From assembly GCA_026400755.1 (NCBI GenBank), contig JAPLOM010000005.1, positions 1 to 60,274 of the forward strand: a stretch of 60,274 nt of DNA, read 5' to 3'. Within the stretch, counting starts at the first letter, position 1; every line of letters starts with the position of its first letter. Positions 53,158-60,274 of this stretch are shown piece after piece. This DNA comes from Alphaproteobacteria bacterium. GTDB taxonomy: Bacteria > Pseudomonadota > Alphaproteobacteria > CADEGL01. The position numbers were made by a program, and so were the translations under genes. The notes below the pieces were generated by a model, which did not search any database, was not told where the DNA came from, and was given only the letters and a program-made list of their open reading frames with translations.

Positions 53158-55953
53158 TTAATGCGCCTGGGCCCAGTTGTCGGCCGTGCCGGCCTCGACG
53201 ACGAGCGGCACCGACAGATGCGCGGCCGCCTCCATCACGCGGCGCACGGACGTGATCGTCTTCTCGGCCTCGTCCTCCGGCACCTCGAACAGAAGTTCGT
53301 CGTGGACCTGGAGCAGCATGCGGCCCTTGAGGCCGGCCATGGCGGACGGCACCTGGATCATGGCACGCTTGATGATGTCGGCCGCGGCGCCCTGGAGCGG
53401 CGCGTTGATGGCCTGACGCTCGGCGAAACTGCGCCGCGCGGGATTCTTGTCGGCGATGCCCGGCAGATGGATGCGGCGGCCGAACACGGTCTCCACATAG
53501 CCATGCGTCCGGCAGAAGCTCTTCATGCTTTCCATGTAGTCGCGGATGCCGGGATAGCGTTCGAAGTAGGCCTGGATGTAGGCGCGCGCTTCGGCTTGCA
53601 CGATGCCGAGCTGGCGCGCCAAACCGAACGGGCTGATGCCGTAGATGATGCCGAAATTGATGGCCTTGGCCTTGCGGCGTGTCTCGGCGCTCATCCCCTT
53701 CACGGGCTCGTTGAACACCTGGCTGGCCGTCAGCGCATGAATGTCGGTGCCGTCGCGGAACGCGCCCTTCAGCGCCGCGATGTCGGCCACGTGCGCGAGC
53801 AAGCGCAATTCGATCTGGGAATAGTCGAGCGAGAGAAGCTTCTTGCCCTTCTCGGCCACGAACGCGCCACGGATCTTGCGTCCTTCCTCCGTGCGGATCG
53901 GGATGTTCTGCAGATTAGGGTCGGTCGAGGACAGGCGGCCGGTGTTGGCGATCGCCATCGCATAGGACGTATGGACCCGGCCGGTGTCGGGATTGATCTG
54001 GCTCACGAGTGCGTCGGTATAGGTGCTCTTCAGCTTCGCCAATTGGCGCCAGTCGAGCACGCGTGCGGGCAACTCGTGGCCACCGTCGGCCAAATCTTCC
54101 AGCACATCGGCGCCGGTCGCATAGGCGCCAGTCTTCGAACTTTTCCTGCCGCCCTCTAGCCCCAGCTTGTCGAACAACACTTCACCCAGTTGCTTGGGCG
54201 AGCCGATGTTGAACTCCTGCCCGGCCAGCTTGTAGATGACCTTCTCCAGTTCGGCCAGGCGCGTGCCGAAATCGTCGGACAGGCGCTTCAGCTCCGCCGG
54301 ATCGACGCGGATGCCCGCGCGCTCCATCTCAACCAGGATCGGGATCAGCGGCCGCTCGATGGTCTCGTAGACCGTCGTCATCTTCTCGGTCAAAAGGCGC
54401 GGCTTCAGAGCGCGGGCGAGGCGCAGAGTGACGTCGGCGTCCTCGGCCGCATAGTCGCGCGCGGCTTCCAGCGGCACTTGATCGAAGGTGACCTGTGCTT
54501 TGCCGCTGCCGGCCACGTCCGCGTACTTGATCGTCTCGACGCCGAGATGCAGGCGCGCCAGATCGTCCATGTTGTGGGCGTTTTTTCCGGCATCCAGCAC
54601 ATAGGAGAACAGCATGCTGTCATCCACCGGCGCGATCGGCGCCTCGTAAGGCGGCCGCGCCAGAACCAGCATGTCGTATTTGATGTTGTGGCCGATCTTC
54701 AGCACGCCAGGGTCGGCGAGCAACGGCCGCAGCAGCACCAGCGCGCGCTCCAGCGGAATTTGTTTCGGCGCATCGGCCGGCTTTGCCTGCTGGTCGAGAT
54801 CGAGGCTGCCCTGCCCCACAGGCGCGCCATGACCGACCGGCACATAACAGGCGTGGCCCGGCTCGACCGACATCGAGAAGCCGACCAGCCGCGCGCGCAT
54901 GGCGTCGAGCGAGGTGGTTTCCGTGTCGAAGGCGAAGACGCCCGCCGCGCGCGCACGATCGATCCAGACCTTCAGCGCATCCTCAGTCTGCACCAGCTCG
55001 TAGACCGTCTTGCCCGGTGCCTCCTTGGGCACGGACGCGGTCGCGGCCGGCGAGGAGCGTTCGAATTTGCCGCCCAGGCGGTTGATGAGGGACTTGAAGC
55101 CCTGCTCTTCCAGAAACGCGACCAGGGGTTCGCGCTCGGCGGGCTTCAGCATCAGCGATTCGAGCGTGTCCTTGACGTCGACGTCGTCCCTGAGCTTCAC
55201 CAGCTCGCGCGAGATGCGCGCCTTGTCGGCATGGGCGATCAGGTTCTCGCGCCGCTTGGGCTGTTTGATCTCGGACGCACGCGCCAGCAATGTTTCCAGG
55301 TCGCCATATTGGTTGATTAGCTCAGCCGCCGTCTTGATGCCGATACCTGGCACGCCGGGCACATTGTCGGTCGAATCGCCAGCCAGCGCCTGGACCTCGA
55401 CGACTTTGTCGGGGCCGACGCCGAACTTCTCGCGCACTTCGTCGGGGCCGATCTTCCGCGCCTTCACCGGATCGAACATCGTGACCGTGCCGCCCACAAG
55501 CTGCATCAGGTCCTTGTCCGAGGAAACGATGGTGACCTCGGCGCCCTGCGCGGCCGCCATGCGGGCATAGGTCGCAATCAGATCGTCCGCCTCGAAGCCG
55601 CTCTGTTCGACCGAGGGCAGGCCCAGCGCCTTGGCCGCATCGCGGATGAGCGCGAATTGCGGCACTAGCTCCTCCGGCGTCTCGGGCCGGTGCGCCTTGT
55701 AGTCGGCGTAGATTTCGTTGCGGAAATTCAAGCGCGCGGAATCGAATACCACGACGACGCAATCAGCGTCGGTCTCCTCACGCAGCTTGAGAAGCATGCT
55801 GGTGAAGCCGTAGACGGCGTTCACCGGCGTGCCGTCCGGCCGCGTCATGGGCGGCAGCGCATGAAAGGCACGAAAGATATAGCCCGACCCGTCCACCAGA
55901 TAGACGTGGCGGGGGCCGTTCTTCACGTCAGGAGCTTCGGTTTTTTTCGCCAT
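53158..55953 (-). CDS. polA: DNA polymerase I
   Basis: A 931-residue three-domain polymerase for Okazaki fragment maturation and repair. The 5'-3' nuclease domain (1 to about 290) starts HVYLVDGSGYIFRAFHALPP. The 3'-5' proofreading domain (about 325-515) keeps its acids: FDTETTSLD, GHNIKYDML and YAAEDADVTLRL. The polymerase domain shows motif A LSLDYSQIELRLLA, motif B RKAKAINFGIIYG and motif C LLQVHDELLFE. All three activities therefore look intact. Confidence 0.98.
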   Translation of the reverse strand: MAKKTEAPDVKNGPRHVYLVDGSGYIFRAFHALPPMTRPDGTPVNAVYGFTSMLLKLREETDADCVVVVFDSARLNFRNEIYADYKAHRPETPEELVPQFALIRDAAKALGLPSVEQSGFEADDLIATYARMAAAQGAEVTIVSSDKDLMQLVGGTVTMFDPVKARKIGPDEVREKFGVGPDKVVEVQALAGDSTDNVPGVPGIGIKTAAELINQYGDLETLLARASEIKQPKRRENLIAHADKARISRELVKLRDDVDVKDTLESLMLKPAEREPLVAFLEEQGFKSLINRLGGKFERSSPAATASVPKEAPGKTVYELVQTEDALKVWIDRARAAGVFAFDTETTSLDAMRARLVGFSMSVEPGHACYVPVGHGAPVGQGSLDLDQQAKPADAPKQIPLERALVLLRPLLADPGVLKIGHNIKYDMLVLARPPYEAPIAPVDDSMLFSYVLDAGKNAHNMDDLARLHLGVETIKYADVAGSGKAQVTFDQVPLEAARDYAAEDADVTLRLARALKPRLLTEKMTTVYETIERPLIPILVEMERAGIRVDPAELKRLSDDFGTRLAELEKVIYKLAGQEFNIGSPKQLGEVLFDKLGLEGGRKSSKTGAYATGADVLEDLADGGHELPARVLDWRQLAKLKSTYTDALVSQINPDTGRVHTSYAMAIANTGRLSSTDPNLQNIPIRTEEGRKIRGAFVAEKGKKLLSLDYSQIELRLLAHVADIAALKGAFRDGTDIHALTASQVFNEPVKGMSAETRRKAKAINFGIIYGISPFGLARQLGIVQAEARAYIQAYFERYPGIRDYMESMKSFCRTHGYVETVFGRRIHLPGIADKNPARRSFAERQAINAPLQGAAADIIKRAMIQVPSAMAGLKGRMLLQVHDELLFEVPEDEAEKTITSVRRVMEAAAHLSVPLVVEAGTADNWAQAH

Positions 55954-55998
55954 GGCGAGCGAGGGGCACCATGCAACAACGTCCGACGGGAGTCGAGC

Positions 55999-56193
55999 CT
56001 AGTGGCCGCCGCCGTGACGCGCGCCTGGCTTCAGCTTAAACAGGCGGTCGCAATAGGGGCATTCGACCCAGCCCTTGTCGCCCATGGTCAGGTAGACGCG
56101 CGGATGGCCGAGCGCGCCGTTACCGCCGTCGCAGGCGACGGTGGCGCTGTCGGTCTCGATCGTCTCCGGCGCGTTGGGGGCGGGCTGGCTCAT
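55999..56193 (-). CDS. CHCC-type zinc-finger protein
   Basis: A 64-residue protein with the zf-CHCC pattern Cys21, His30, Cys45 and Cys48 (VACDGGNGALGHPRVYL, then WVECPYCDRLF). The domain is shared with the small complex I subunit NDUFS6; the bacterial stand-alone form is of unknown role. The ATG at 56193 gives the family length; longer in-frame starts run into the divergent ABC gene. It precedes polA on the same strand with a 45-base gap. Confidence 0.85.
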   Translation of the reverse strand: MSQPAPNAPETIETDSATVACDGGNGALGHPRVYLTMGDKGWVECPYCDRLFKLKPGARHGGGH

Positions 56194-56272
56194 GACGTCT
56201 CCCTGCGGTCGGTTGACCGCCGTCGCGGGCGGATGATACGCATTGGCGCGGCGCTCGCAACCGTCTCCGCCC

Positions 56273-57271
56273 ATGCGCCGCCCCCAAGGAATGCCCGCTC
56301 CCGCCACAACCGCCTCCGCCGACGCGCCCGCCTTCGCCATCGAGGCCAAGGGGTTGCGCAAGCTCTATGGCGGGCGGAACGGCATGACGCGCGAGGCGCT
56401 GGCGGGCATCGACCTGCAAATTCCGCGTGGCTCGATCTTCGGTCTTCTGGGCCCCAACGGCGCGGGCAAGTCGACCTTCATCAACATCCTGGCCGGCCTG
56501 GTCCGAAAATCCGCCGGCTCGGCCCATGTTTGGGGCATCGATATCGAGCGGTTTCCCCGTGCCGCACGCGGGGCCATCGGCATCGTGCCGCAAGAGCTGA
56601 ACATGGACCCGTTTTTTACGCCTTACGAGCTGCTGGAGTTGCATGCCGGACTGTACGGCGTGCCCAAGGCCGAGCGGCGCACGATGGAAATCCTCGACGC
56701 GCTGGCGCTCGGCGACAAGGCGCACGCCTATTCGCGCTCGTTGTCGGGCGGCATGCGGCGGCGGCTTCTGGTCGCCAAGGCCATGGTGCATGACCCGCCC
56801 GTCCTGATCCTGGACGAACCGACCGCGGGCGTGGACGTCGAGCTGCGCCGCCACCTTTGGGCCTATGTGCGCCAGCTCAACGCGCGCGGCACGACCATCA
56901 TGCTGACGACGCATTATCTGGAAGAAGCCGAACAGCTTTGCGACCACATCGCGATCATCGACCGCGGCAAGCTGGTGGCCCACGACACGACCGAAGCGCT
57001 GCTGAAGCGGCTCGACCACAAAGAGATGTCGATCACGGTCGCCGAGGAGATCGGCGCCCCGCCCGAGGCGCCGCCCGACGTCGAAATGACGGTCGATCCG
57101 CCCCGGCGCCTGGTCTTCCGCTACCGGCCCAGCCAGACGCGGATCCGCGCCATTCTCGATTCGGTGCGCAACGCGGGCTACACGATCGCCGACCTGACCA
57201 CGGTCGAAAGCAAGCTCGAGGACATCTTCCTGCAGTTCACGGGCAAGAAGCCCGACAAGGACGAAGGTTGA
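56273..57271 (+). CDS. ABC transporter ATP-binding protein (CcmA/DRA type)
   Basis: A 332-residue ABC ATPase. Walker A is [17 protein letters not shown], the Q-loop IGIVPQELN, the signature SLSGGMRRRLLVAKAM, Walker B VLILDEPTAGVDVELR, and the H-loop LTTHYLEEAEQ. A C-terminal segment of about 90 residues ends EDIFLQFTGKK, as in exporters that work with an ABC-2 permease. No permease gene is adjacent: the next gene is a lipoprotein hydrolase whose start overlaps this stop (TGATG). The start could also be the ATG at 56291. Confidence 0.88.
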   Translation: MRRPQGMPAPATTASADAPAFAIEAKGLRKLYGGRNGMTREALAGIDLQIPRGSIFGLLGPNGAGKSTFINILAGLVRKSAGSAHVWGIDIERFPRAARGAIGIVPQELNMDPFFTPYELLELHAGLYGVPKAERRTMEILDALALGDKAHAYSRSLSGGMRRRLLVAKAMVHDPPVLILDEPTAGVDVELRRHLWAYVRQLNARGTTIMLTTHYLEEAEQLCDHIAIIDRGKLVAHDTTEALLKRLDHKEMSITVAEEIGAPPEAPPDVEMTVDPPRRLVFRYRPSQTRIRAILDSVRNAGYTIADLTTVESKLEDIFLQFTGKKPDKDEG

Positions 57272-58281
57272 TGCGGTTCGCCGTACGCGCCGCCGCGGCG
57301 TTGCTGTTTGCCGCCTTGGCCGCCTGCGCGCCCACGATCAAAACACCGGGACCCACAGTGGAAGCGTCCAGCATCGCACCCGATGCCTTCACCGCCACCG
57401 ACGGCACCCGCCTGCCCATGCGGCGCTGGCTGCCGGACGGCGCGCCCAAGGCCGTCATCTTGGCCCTGCACGGCTTCAACGATTATTCGAACGCCTTCGA
57501 GGATTCGGGCCTCTATCTGCGCGGCAAGGGTGTCGCGACCTACGCCTACGACCAGCGCGGCTTTGGCGCGGCGCCCAACACCGGCTATTGGGCGGGCACC
57601 GAGGCTTATGTCGACGATTTGCGCGCGGCGACCGCTGCCTTGCGCGCGGCCTATCCCGACACGCCGCTGTTCATCATGGGCGAAAGCATGGGCGGCGCGG
57701 TCGCCATGGCCGCCTTCGGCGGCCCCAACCCGCCGCGCGCCGACGGCACGATCCTGATCGCGCCCGCCGTGTGGGGCCGCGAGACGATGGACGTCACCAA
57801 GACCGTCGCGCTGTGGGTTTCCGTGCGCACGGTTCCCTGGATGCGCCTGTCCGGCGAAGGCCTCGACATCGTGCCCTCGGACAATAAGGAGATGCTGCGC
57901 AAGCTGTTCCGCGATCCGCTGGTGATCAAGAAGACGCGGGTCGACGCGATCTGGGGCTTGGTCAACCTGATGGACGAGGCGCTGGACCGCGCGCGCACGT
58001 TCGGGCCGCCATCCCTCATCCTCTATGGCGAGAAGGACGAGATCATTCCGAAAGGACCCACGAAGGAGATGCTGGAACGGCTGCCGCCCGTGCCGCCCGG
58101 CACGCGCCGGGTCGCCATCTATCCCAACGGCTATCACATGCTGTCCCGCGACCTGGAAGCCCGGGTTGTGCTGGACGACATCGCGGTCTGGGTCAGCGCC
58201 CATTCGCGGGGCGCCGACCTGCCGCTCCCATCTGGCGCGGACAAGCGCGGTTGGGACGTCCTGGAAAAAAAGGGCGGCTAG
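57271..58281 (+). CDS. Lipoprotein alpha/beta hydrolase (monoacylglycerol lipase-like)
   Basis: A 336-residue serine hydrolase with a lipoprotein signal: a hydrophobic stretch ending in the lipobox LAAC, with Cys19 as the lipidated residue. The lid-type fold HGFNDYSNAFEDSG and the elbow GESMGG, with the nucleophile serine, are typical of monoacylglycerol lipase-like enzymes. The acid is probably in YGEKDEIIP and the base in PNGYHMLSRD. Being tethered in the envelope, it may act on lipids or peptidoglycan-linked esters. It overlaps the ABC ATPase stop and converges with the amidohydrolase. Confidence 0.85.
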   Translation: MRFAVRAAAALLFAALAACAPTIKTPGPTVEASSIAPDAFTATDGTRLPMRRWLPDGAPKAVILALHGFNDYSNAFEDSGLYLRGKGVATYAYDQRGFGAAPNTGYWAGTEAYVDDLRAATAALRAAYPDTPLFIMGESMGGAVAMAAFGGPNPPRADGTILIAPAVWGRETMDVTKTVALWVSVRTVPWMRLSGEGLDIVPSDNKEMLRKLFRDPLVIKKTRVDAIWGLVNLMDEALDRARTFGPPSLILYGEKDEIIPKGPTKEMLERLPPVPPGTRRVAIYPNGYHMLSRDLEARVVLDDIAVWVSAHSRGADLPLPSGADKRGWDVLEKKGG

Positions 58282-58282
58282 C

Positions 58283-59644
58283 TCACGACGCCTTGGCGAT
58301 CGGGCCGCCGTATTTCTTCTCGAAGCGGCTCCAGGCCGAGTTCGACGCCTTCGCGGCCGCGGCGATGACGGCCTTGCGATCCGCGCTGGTCACCTCGCCG
58401 CCATCGACCAGGATGCGCCCGTCCACCATCACCAGTTCCACGTCCCGCGCATGGGCGTGGTAGGCCAGGTTCTGGACGGGATCGAGCATGGGCACGAGGC
58501 CGAGCGAATTGTAGTCGAGCATCATCAGGTCGGCGCGCTTGCCCTTTTCCAGCGAGCCGATCTCTGTTTCCATTCCCATCGCGCGCGCGCCGCCCATCGT
58601 CGCCATCTCCAGAGCGTCGGTCGCCATCAGCGCGGTCGGATGCGCCATCTTGATGCGGGCGCAGGTGACGGCCGAACGGATCACGTCGAAGAAGTCGGCG
58701 AACATGTTGTCGATGCCAAGCGCCACGTTGATACCGCGCTTGCGGAACTCGTTGGCCGGGGCGATCAAGCCGCGGAAGGCGTTCATCAGCGGGCAGTGGG
58801 CGACGTGCGAACCCGTCTTGGCCAAAAGGTCGATGTCGGAATCGTCGACCACATAGCAGTGGGTCGCCACCACGTCCTTGCCCAGGAAGCCGTTGTCGCG
58901 CGCGAACTCGAACGAACCCGTGCCGTGGATCTTCTTGGCCGTCTTTTTCTCGAAATCGCTCCAACCGAGATGGATGGTCAGGCGCAAGCCATGCTTGTCA
59001 GCCACGGCGCGCGCCTGGCGCAACTGCTCGCGAGACGAACTGATCGTCATGTTGGGCGCGATGATCGCGGTGATGCGGCCATCGGCTTTGCCATGCCAGC
59101 GTTCGGCGAAACCCGCCGCGCGCTTCATCTGTTCGGCGTTGGCCTTCTCGTCGAACTTGAATTCGCCCTTTACCATGGCGTCAGGATCGGCGTCGCTCAG
59201 CAGTTCGCCCATGGCGCTGCGCACGCCCAGCTTCTCGACGAAGGGGGCCAGAACCTCGACGTCCTCTTCCAGCTCCATCACCGTGGTGACGCCGCTGCGC
59301 AAAAGCTCGACATAGTTGAGCGCGCCGATGGCCATGCGGTCCTCACGCGTCATCACGGTGGCCATGGGGAAATAGAGGCCGGTCGGCGCGTTGAAGCCCG
59401 CGTCCTCTGAGCGGCCGCGGAAAATCGTGAAACCGACATGGCTGTGGGCATTGACCAGGCCCGGCGCCACCACCTTGCCGCGCCCGTCGATCACCCGCTT
59501 GGCGTTCGCGTGGCGCGCGGCGACCGCGTCGCTCGGCCCCACCTCGACAATGCGGCCCTTCTCCACATAAATGGCGCCCGGGTCGTAGATCGTGCCCTTG
59601 GCGTCGACCGTCAGGACCGTCGCGTTCTTGATCAGAAGACTCAT
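58283..59644 (-). CDS. Metal-dependent amidohydrolase (ATZ/TRZ, chlorohydrolase type)
   Basis: A 453-residue amidohydrolase-superfamily enzyme with a TIM barrel. Metal ligands are His67 and His69 in VNAHSHVGF, a histidine in TIHLGWS, a histidine in THCYVVDD, and Asp in ALGIDNMF. The C-terminal part closes the small beta-sandwich with EIGSLEKGKRADLMMLD. Related enzymes deaminate guanine derivatives, S-adenosylhomocysteine or triazines; the substrate here is not clear. The ATG at 59644 has GGGGGA 4 bases upstream. The gene stops one base after the convergent hydrolase. Confidence 0.86.
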   Translation of the reverse strand: MSLLIKNATVLTVDAKGTIYDPGAIYVEKGRIVEVGPSDAVAARHANAKRVIDGRGKVVAPGLVNAHSHVGFTIFRGRSEDAGFNAPTGLYFPMATVMTREDRMAIGALNYVELLRSGVTTVMELEEDVEVLAPFVEKLGVRSAMGELLSDADPDAMVKGEFKFDEKANAEQMKRAAGFAERWHGKADGRITAIIAPNMTISSSREQLRQARAVADKHGLRLTIHLGWSDFEKKTAKKIHGTGSFEFARDNGFLGKDVVATHCYVVDDSDIDLLAKTGSHVAHCPLMNAFRGLIAPANEFRKRGINVALGIDNMFADFFDVIRSAVTCARIKMAHPTALMATDALEMATMGGARAMGMETEIGSLEKGKRADLMMLDYNSLGLVPMLDPVQNLAYHAHARDVELVMVDGRILVDGGEVTSADRKAVIAAAAKASNSAWSRFEKKYGGPIAKAS

Positions 59645-59757
59645 CACATCCCCCATCGCTTGAAGCACAAATGATAGCGCTCCAGCGAAGCCACCGACAG
59701 GCACGGAGAACAGGGATTTTTGCCGAAGAATCGCGTTTCCCCAGCCGGTTCGGGGGT

Positions 59758-59785
59758 TTGCGCGGACGGGCGCTTGCGTTAAGGT
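59758..59785 (+). promoter_or_regulatory. Possible promoter of tRNA-Arg
   Basis: TTGCGC (59758-59763) and TAAGGT (59780-59785) are 16 bases apart, and a start near 59791 would give a 6-base leader. Both boxes are weak matches, so this is tentative. Confidence 0.3.
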
Positions 59786-59796
59786 CCGGCCTCCGT

Positions 59797-59873
59797 GCGC
59801 CCGTAGCTCAGTTGGATAGAGCGCTAGCCTCCGGAGCTAGAGGTCGTGAGTTCGAGTCTCGCCGGGCGCGCCA
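59797..59873 (+). tRNA. tRNA-Arg (anticodon CCG)
   Basis: A 77-base tRNA. Acceptor GCGCCCG pairs with CGGGCGC, followed by discriminator G and an encoded CCA. The anticodon stem CTAGC/GCTAG encloses CTCCGGA, giving CCG, which reads CGG. The D-loop and the T-loop GTTCGAGTC are normal. The 3' part is overlapped on the other strand by a recombinase remnant, suggesting use as an integration site. Confidence 0.97.
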
Positions 59874-60137
59874 CTCCTGTACAAAACTGGGCACTAAAGC
59901 TGCAGGGGCCGGAACTGGTTCAGCAGAGGCCTTGGCCAATGCCGCTTTAGGGCCGGTTATCTGGATCACCGTGTCGCCCACGTCGATCTTATCGATAAAC
60001 AGGTTTAGGTAGGCTCGCCGGAACTCCTTGGTACCATTCCGGAGCTTCTCTCGCATCGCACTTGCGAAGCGCTCAACCTTCTCGGGGGTCACGTCACGGC
60101 GTTTTGACCCAAGCTCCTGCTCTAGGAGGCCTATGTG
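59808..60137 (-). pseudogene. C-terminal remnant of a site-specific (serine-type) recombinase
   Basis: About 109 codons stay open from just after a TGA at 60138-60140 to a TGA inside tRNA-Arg. The segment KVERFASAMREKLRNG, FRRAYLNLFIDKIDV and IQITGPKAALAKA resembles the C-terminal end of alphaproteobacterial serine recombinases. The last 20 or so residues are read from the complement of the tRNA. The catalytic resolvase domain is missing: upstream sequence changes at about 60136 to what looks like an insertion-sequence end. Family assignment is from memory of such C-termini. Confidence 0.6.
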
Positions 60138-60142
60138 TCAAC

Positions 60143-60188
60143 GGCGGAGTAAAAACCGGCCAGTGTGGCGGAGCAAAAGCAGGCCAGT
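60143..60188. repeat. Two 22-bp direct repeats
   Basis: 60143-60164 (GGCGGAGTAAAAACCGGCCA plus GT) and 60167-60188 (GGCGGAGCAAAAGCAGGCCA plus GT) match at 19 of 22 positions, with a 24-base period. Such repeats serve as transposase-binding sites in IS21-type ends, which is the suggested role here. Confidence 0.7.
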
Positions 60189-60203
60189 AGCGAGGGGAAG
60201 CGC

Positions 60204-60243
60204 CGACATGCAAAGGGGCCCGATCGGGCCCCTTTGTATGTCG
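60204..60243. repeat. 40-bp inverted repeat (strong hairpin)
   Basis: Arms 60204-60223 and 60224-60243 are complementary with a single G-T mismatch; the inner 26 bases (60211-60236, centred on CCCGATCGGG) are perfect. It could end read-through transcription into the element or form part of the element end. There is no T-run beyond TTTG. Confidence 0.75.
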
Positions 60244-60274
60244 CGGCGAAACTTTTGCAATACTACCGGCTGGT

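Larger units (their letters stand above)
60136..60274. mobile_element. Possible IS21-family insertion sequence, left end only
   Basis: The recombinase remnant stops abruptly and is followed by TGTCAACGGCGGAGTAAAA, then two imperfect 22-bp repeats. Terminal TG and several repeats near the tip, with GTAAAA and CCGGCCA text, recall IS21-family ends. No transposase frame is visible before the window ends, so the call rests on the end structure alone. Confidence 0.4.

Overview
The window reads as core chromosome of a high-GC alphaproteobacterium, most likely from the Rhodospirillales or a near relative. This rests on the gene families and on gene order known for that class: kdsD-lptCAB-rpoN-hpf-ptsN, aroA-cmk-rpsA-ihfB-lapA-pyrF-trpFBA-accD-folC, trxA-addA-addB-murU-amgK-tsaE, and ptsP-HPr-EIIA-rapZ-hprK-chvG-chvI near pckA. 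The taxonomic placement is inference; no rRNA gene is present.

Layout. 1-4644: two envelope glycosyltransferases, an alpha/beta hydrolase, a YeeZ-like SDR protein and an exported TPR protein, followed by a dense cluster of GANTC sites (4643-4718). 4816-12667: a glutathione S-transferase, glutamate synthase (gltB, gltD) and an NDUFA9-type SDR protein. 12818-19738: tRNA-Leu, a minimal ribonuclease D, then the LPS/sigma-54/PTS-Ntr cluster, in which rpoN carries an apparent frameshift. 19774-21138: DUF1150 protein and small heat-shock protein, tRNA-Ala, and a zinc-ribbon protein with an acidic tail. 21300-32416: a long co-directional block running from shikimate and nucleotide metabolism through S1, IHF and tryptophan synthesis to fatty acid and folate synthesis, with many stop/start overlaps.

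32417-33174 is the compositional outlier: an AT-rich patch carrying one foreign-looking 213-codon frame broken by two in-frame TAG codons. Cold-shock protein and thioredoxin follow. 34074-42633 is a tightly overlapped set (addA, addB, murU, amgK, tsaE) for recombination repair, peptidoglycan recycling and tRNA modification. 42760-53099 holds ahcY and then a regulatory phosphotransfer chain: EI, HPr, EIIA, RapZ, HPr kinase and the ChvG/ChvI two-component system, with HugZ and PEP carboxykinase beyond. PEP is the phosphate donor of EI and the product of PckA, so this block plausibly links carbon state to envelope-stress signalling without any sugar permease.

53158-59644: DNA polymerase I, a small zinc protein, an ABC ATPase coupled to a lipoprotein hydrolase, and an amidohydrolase. 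The window ends at tRNA-Arg(CCG), which is overlapped by the C-terminal remnant of a probable serine recombinase, itself cut by what looks like the end of an IS21-type insertion sequence.

Translation starts: GTG is common, and three genes (hsp20, the zinc-ribbon gene and lapA) are best explained by TTG starts with well-placed Shine-Dalgarno sequences. Most long open frames opposite real genes are antisense artefacts of high GC and are left out. No CRISPR array or rRNA gene was seen.
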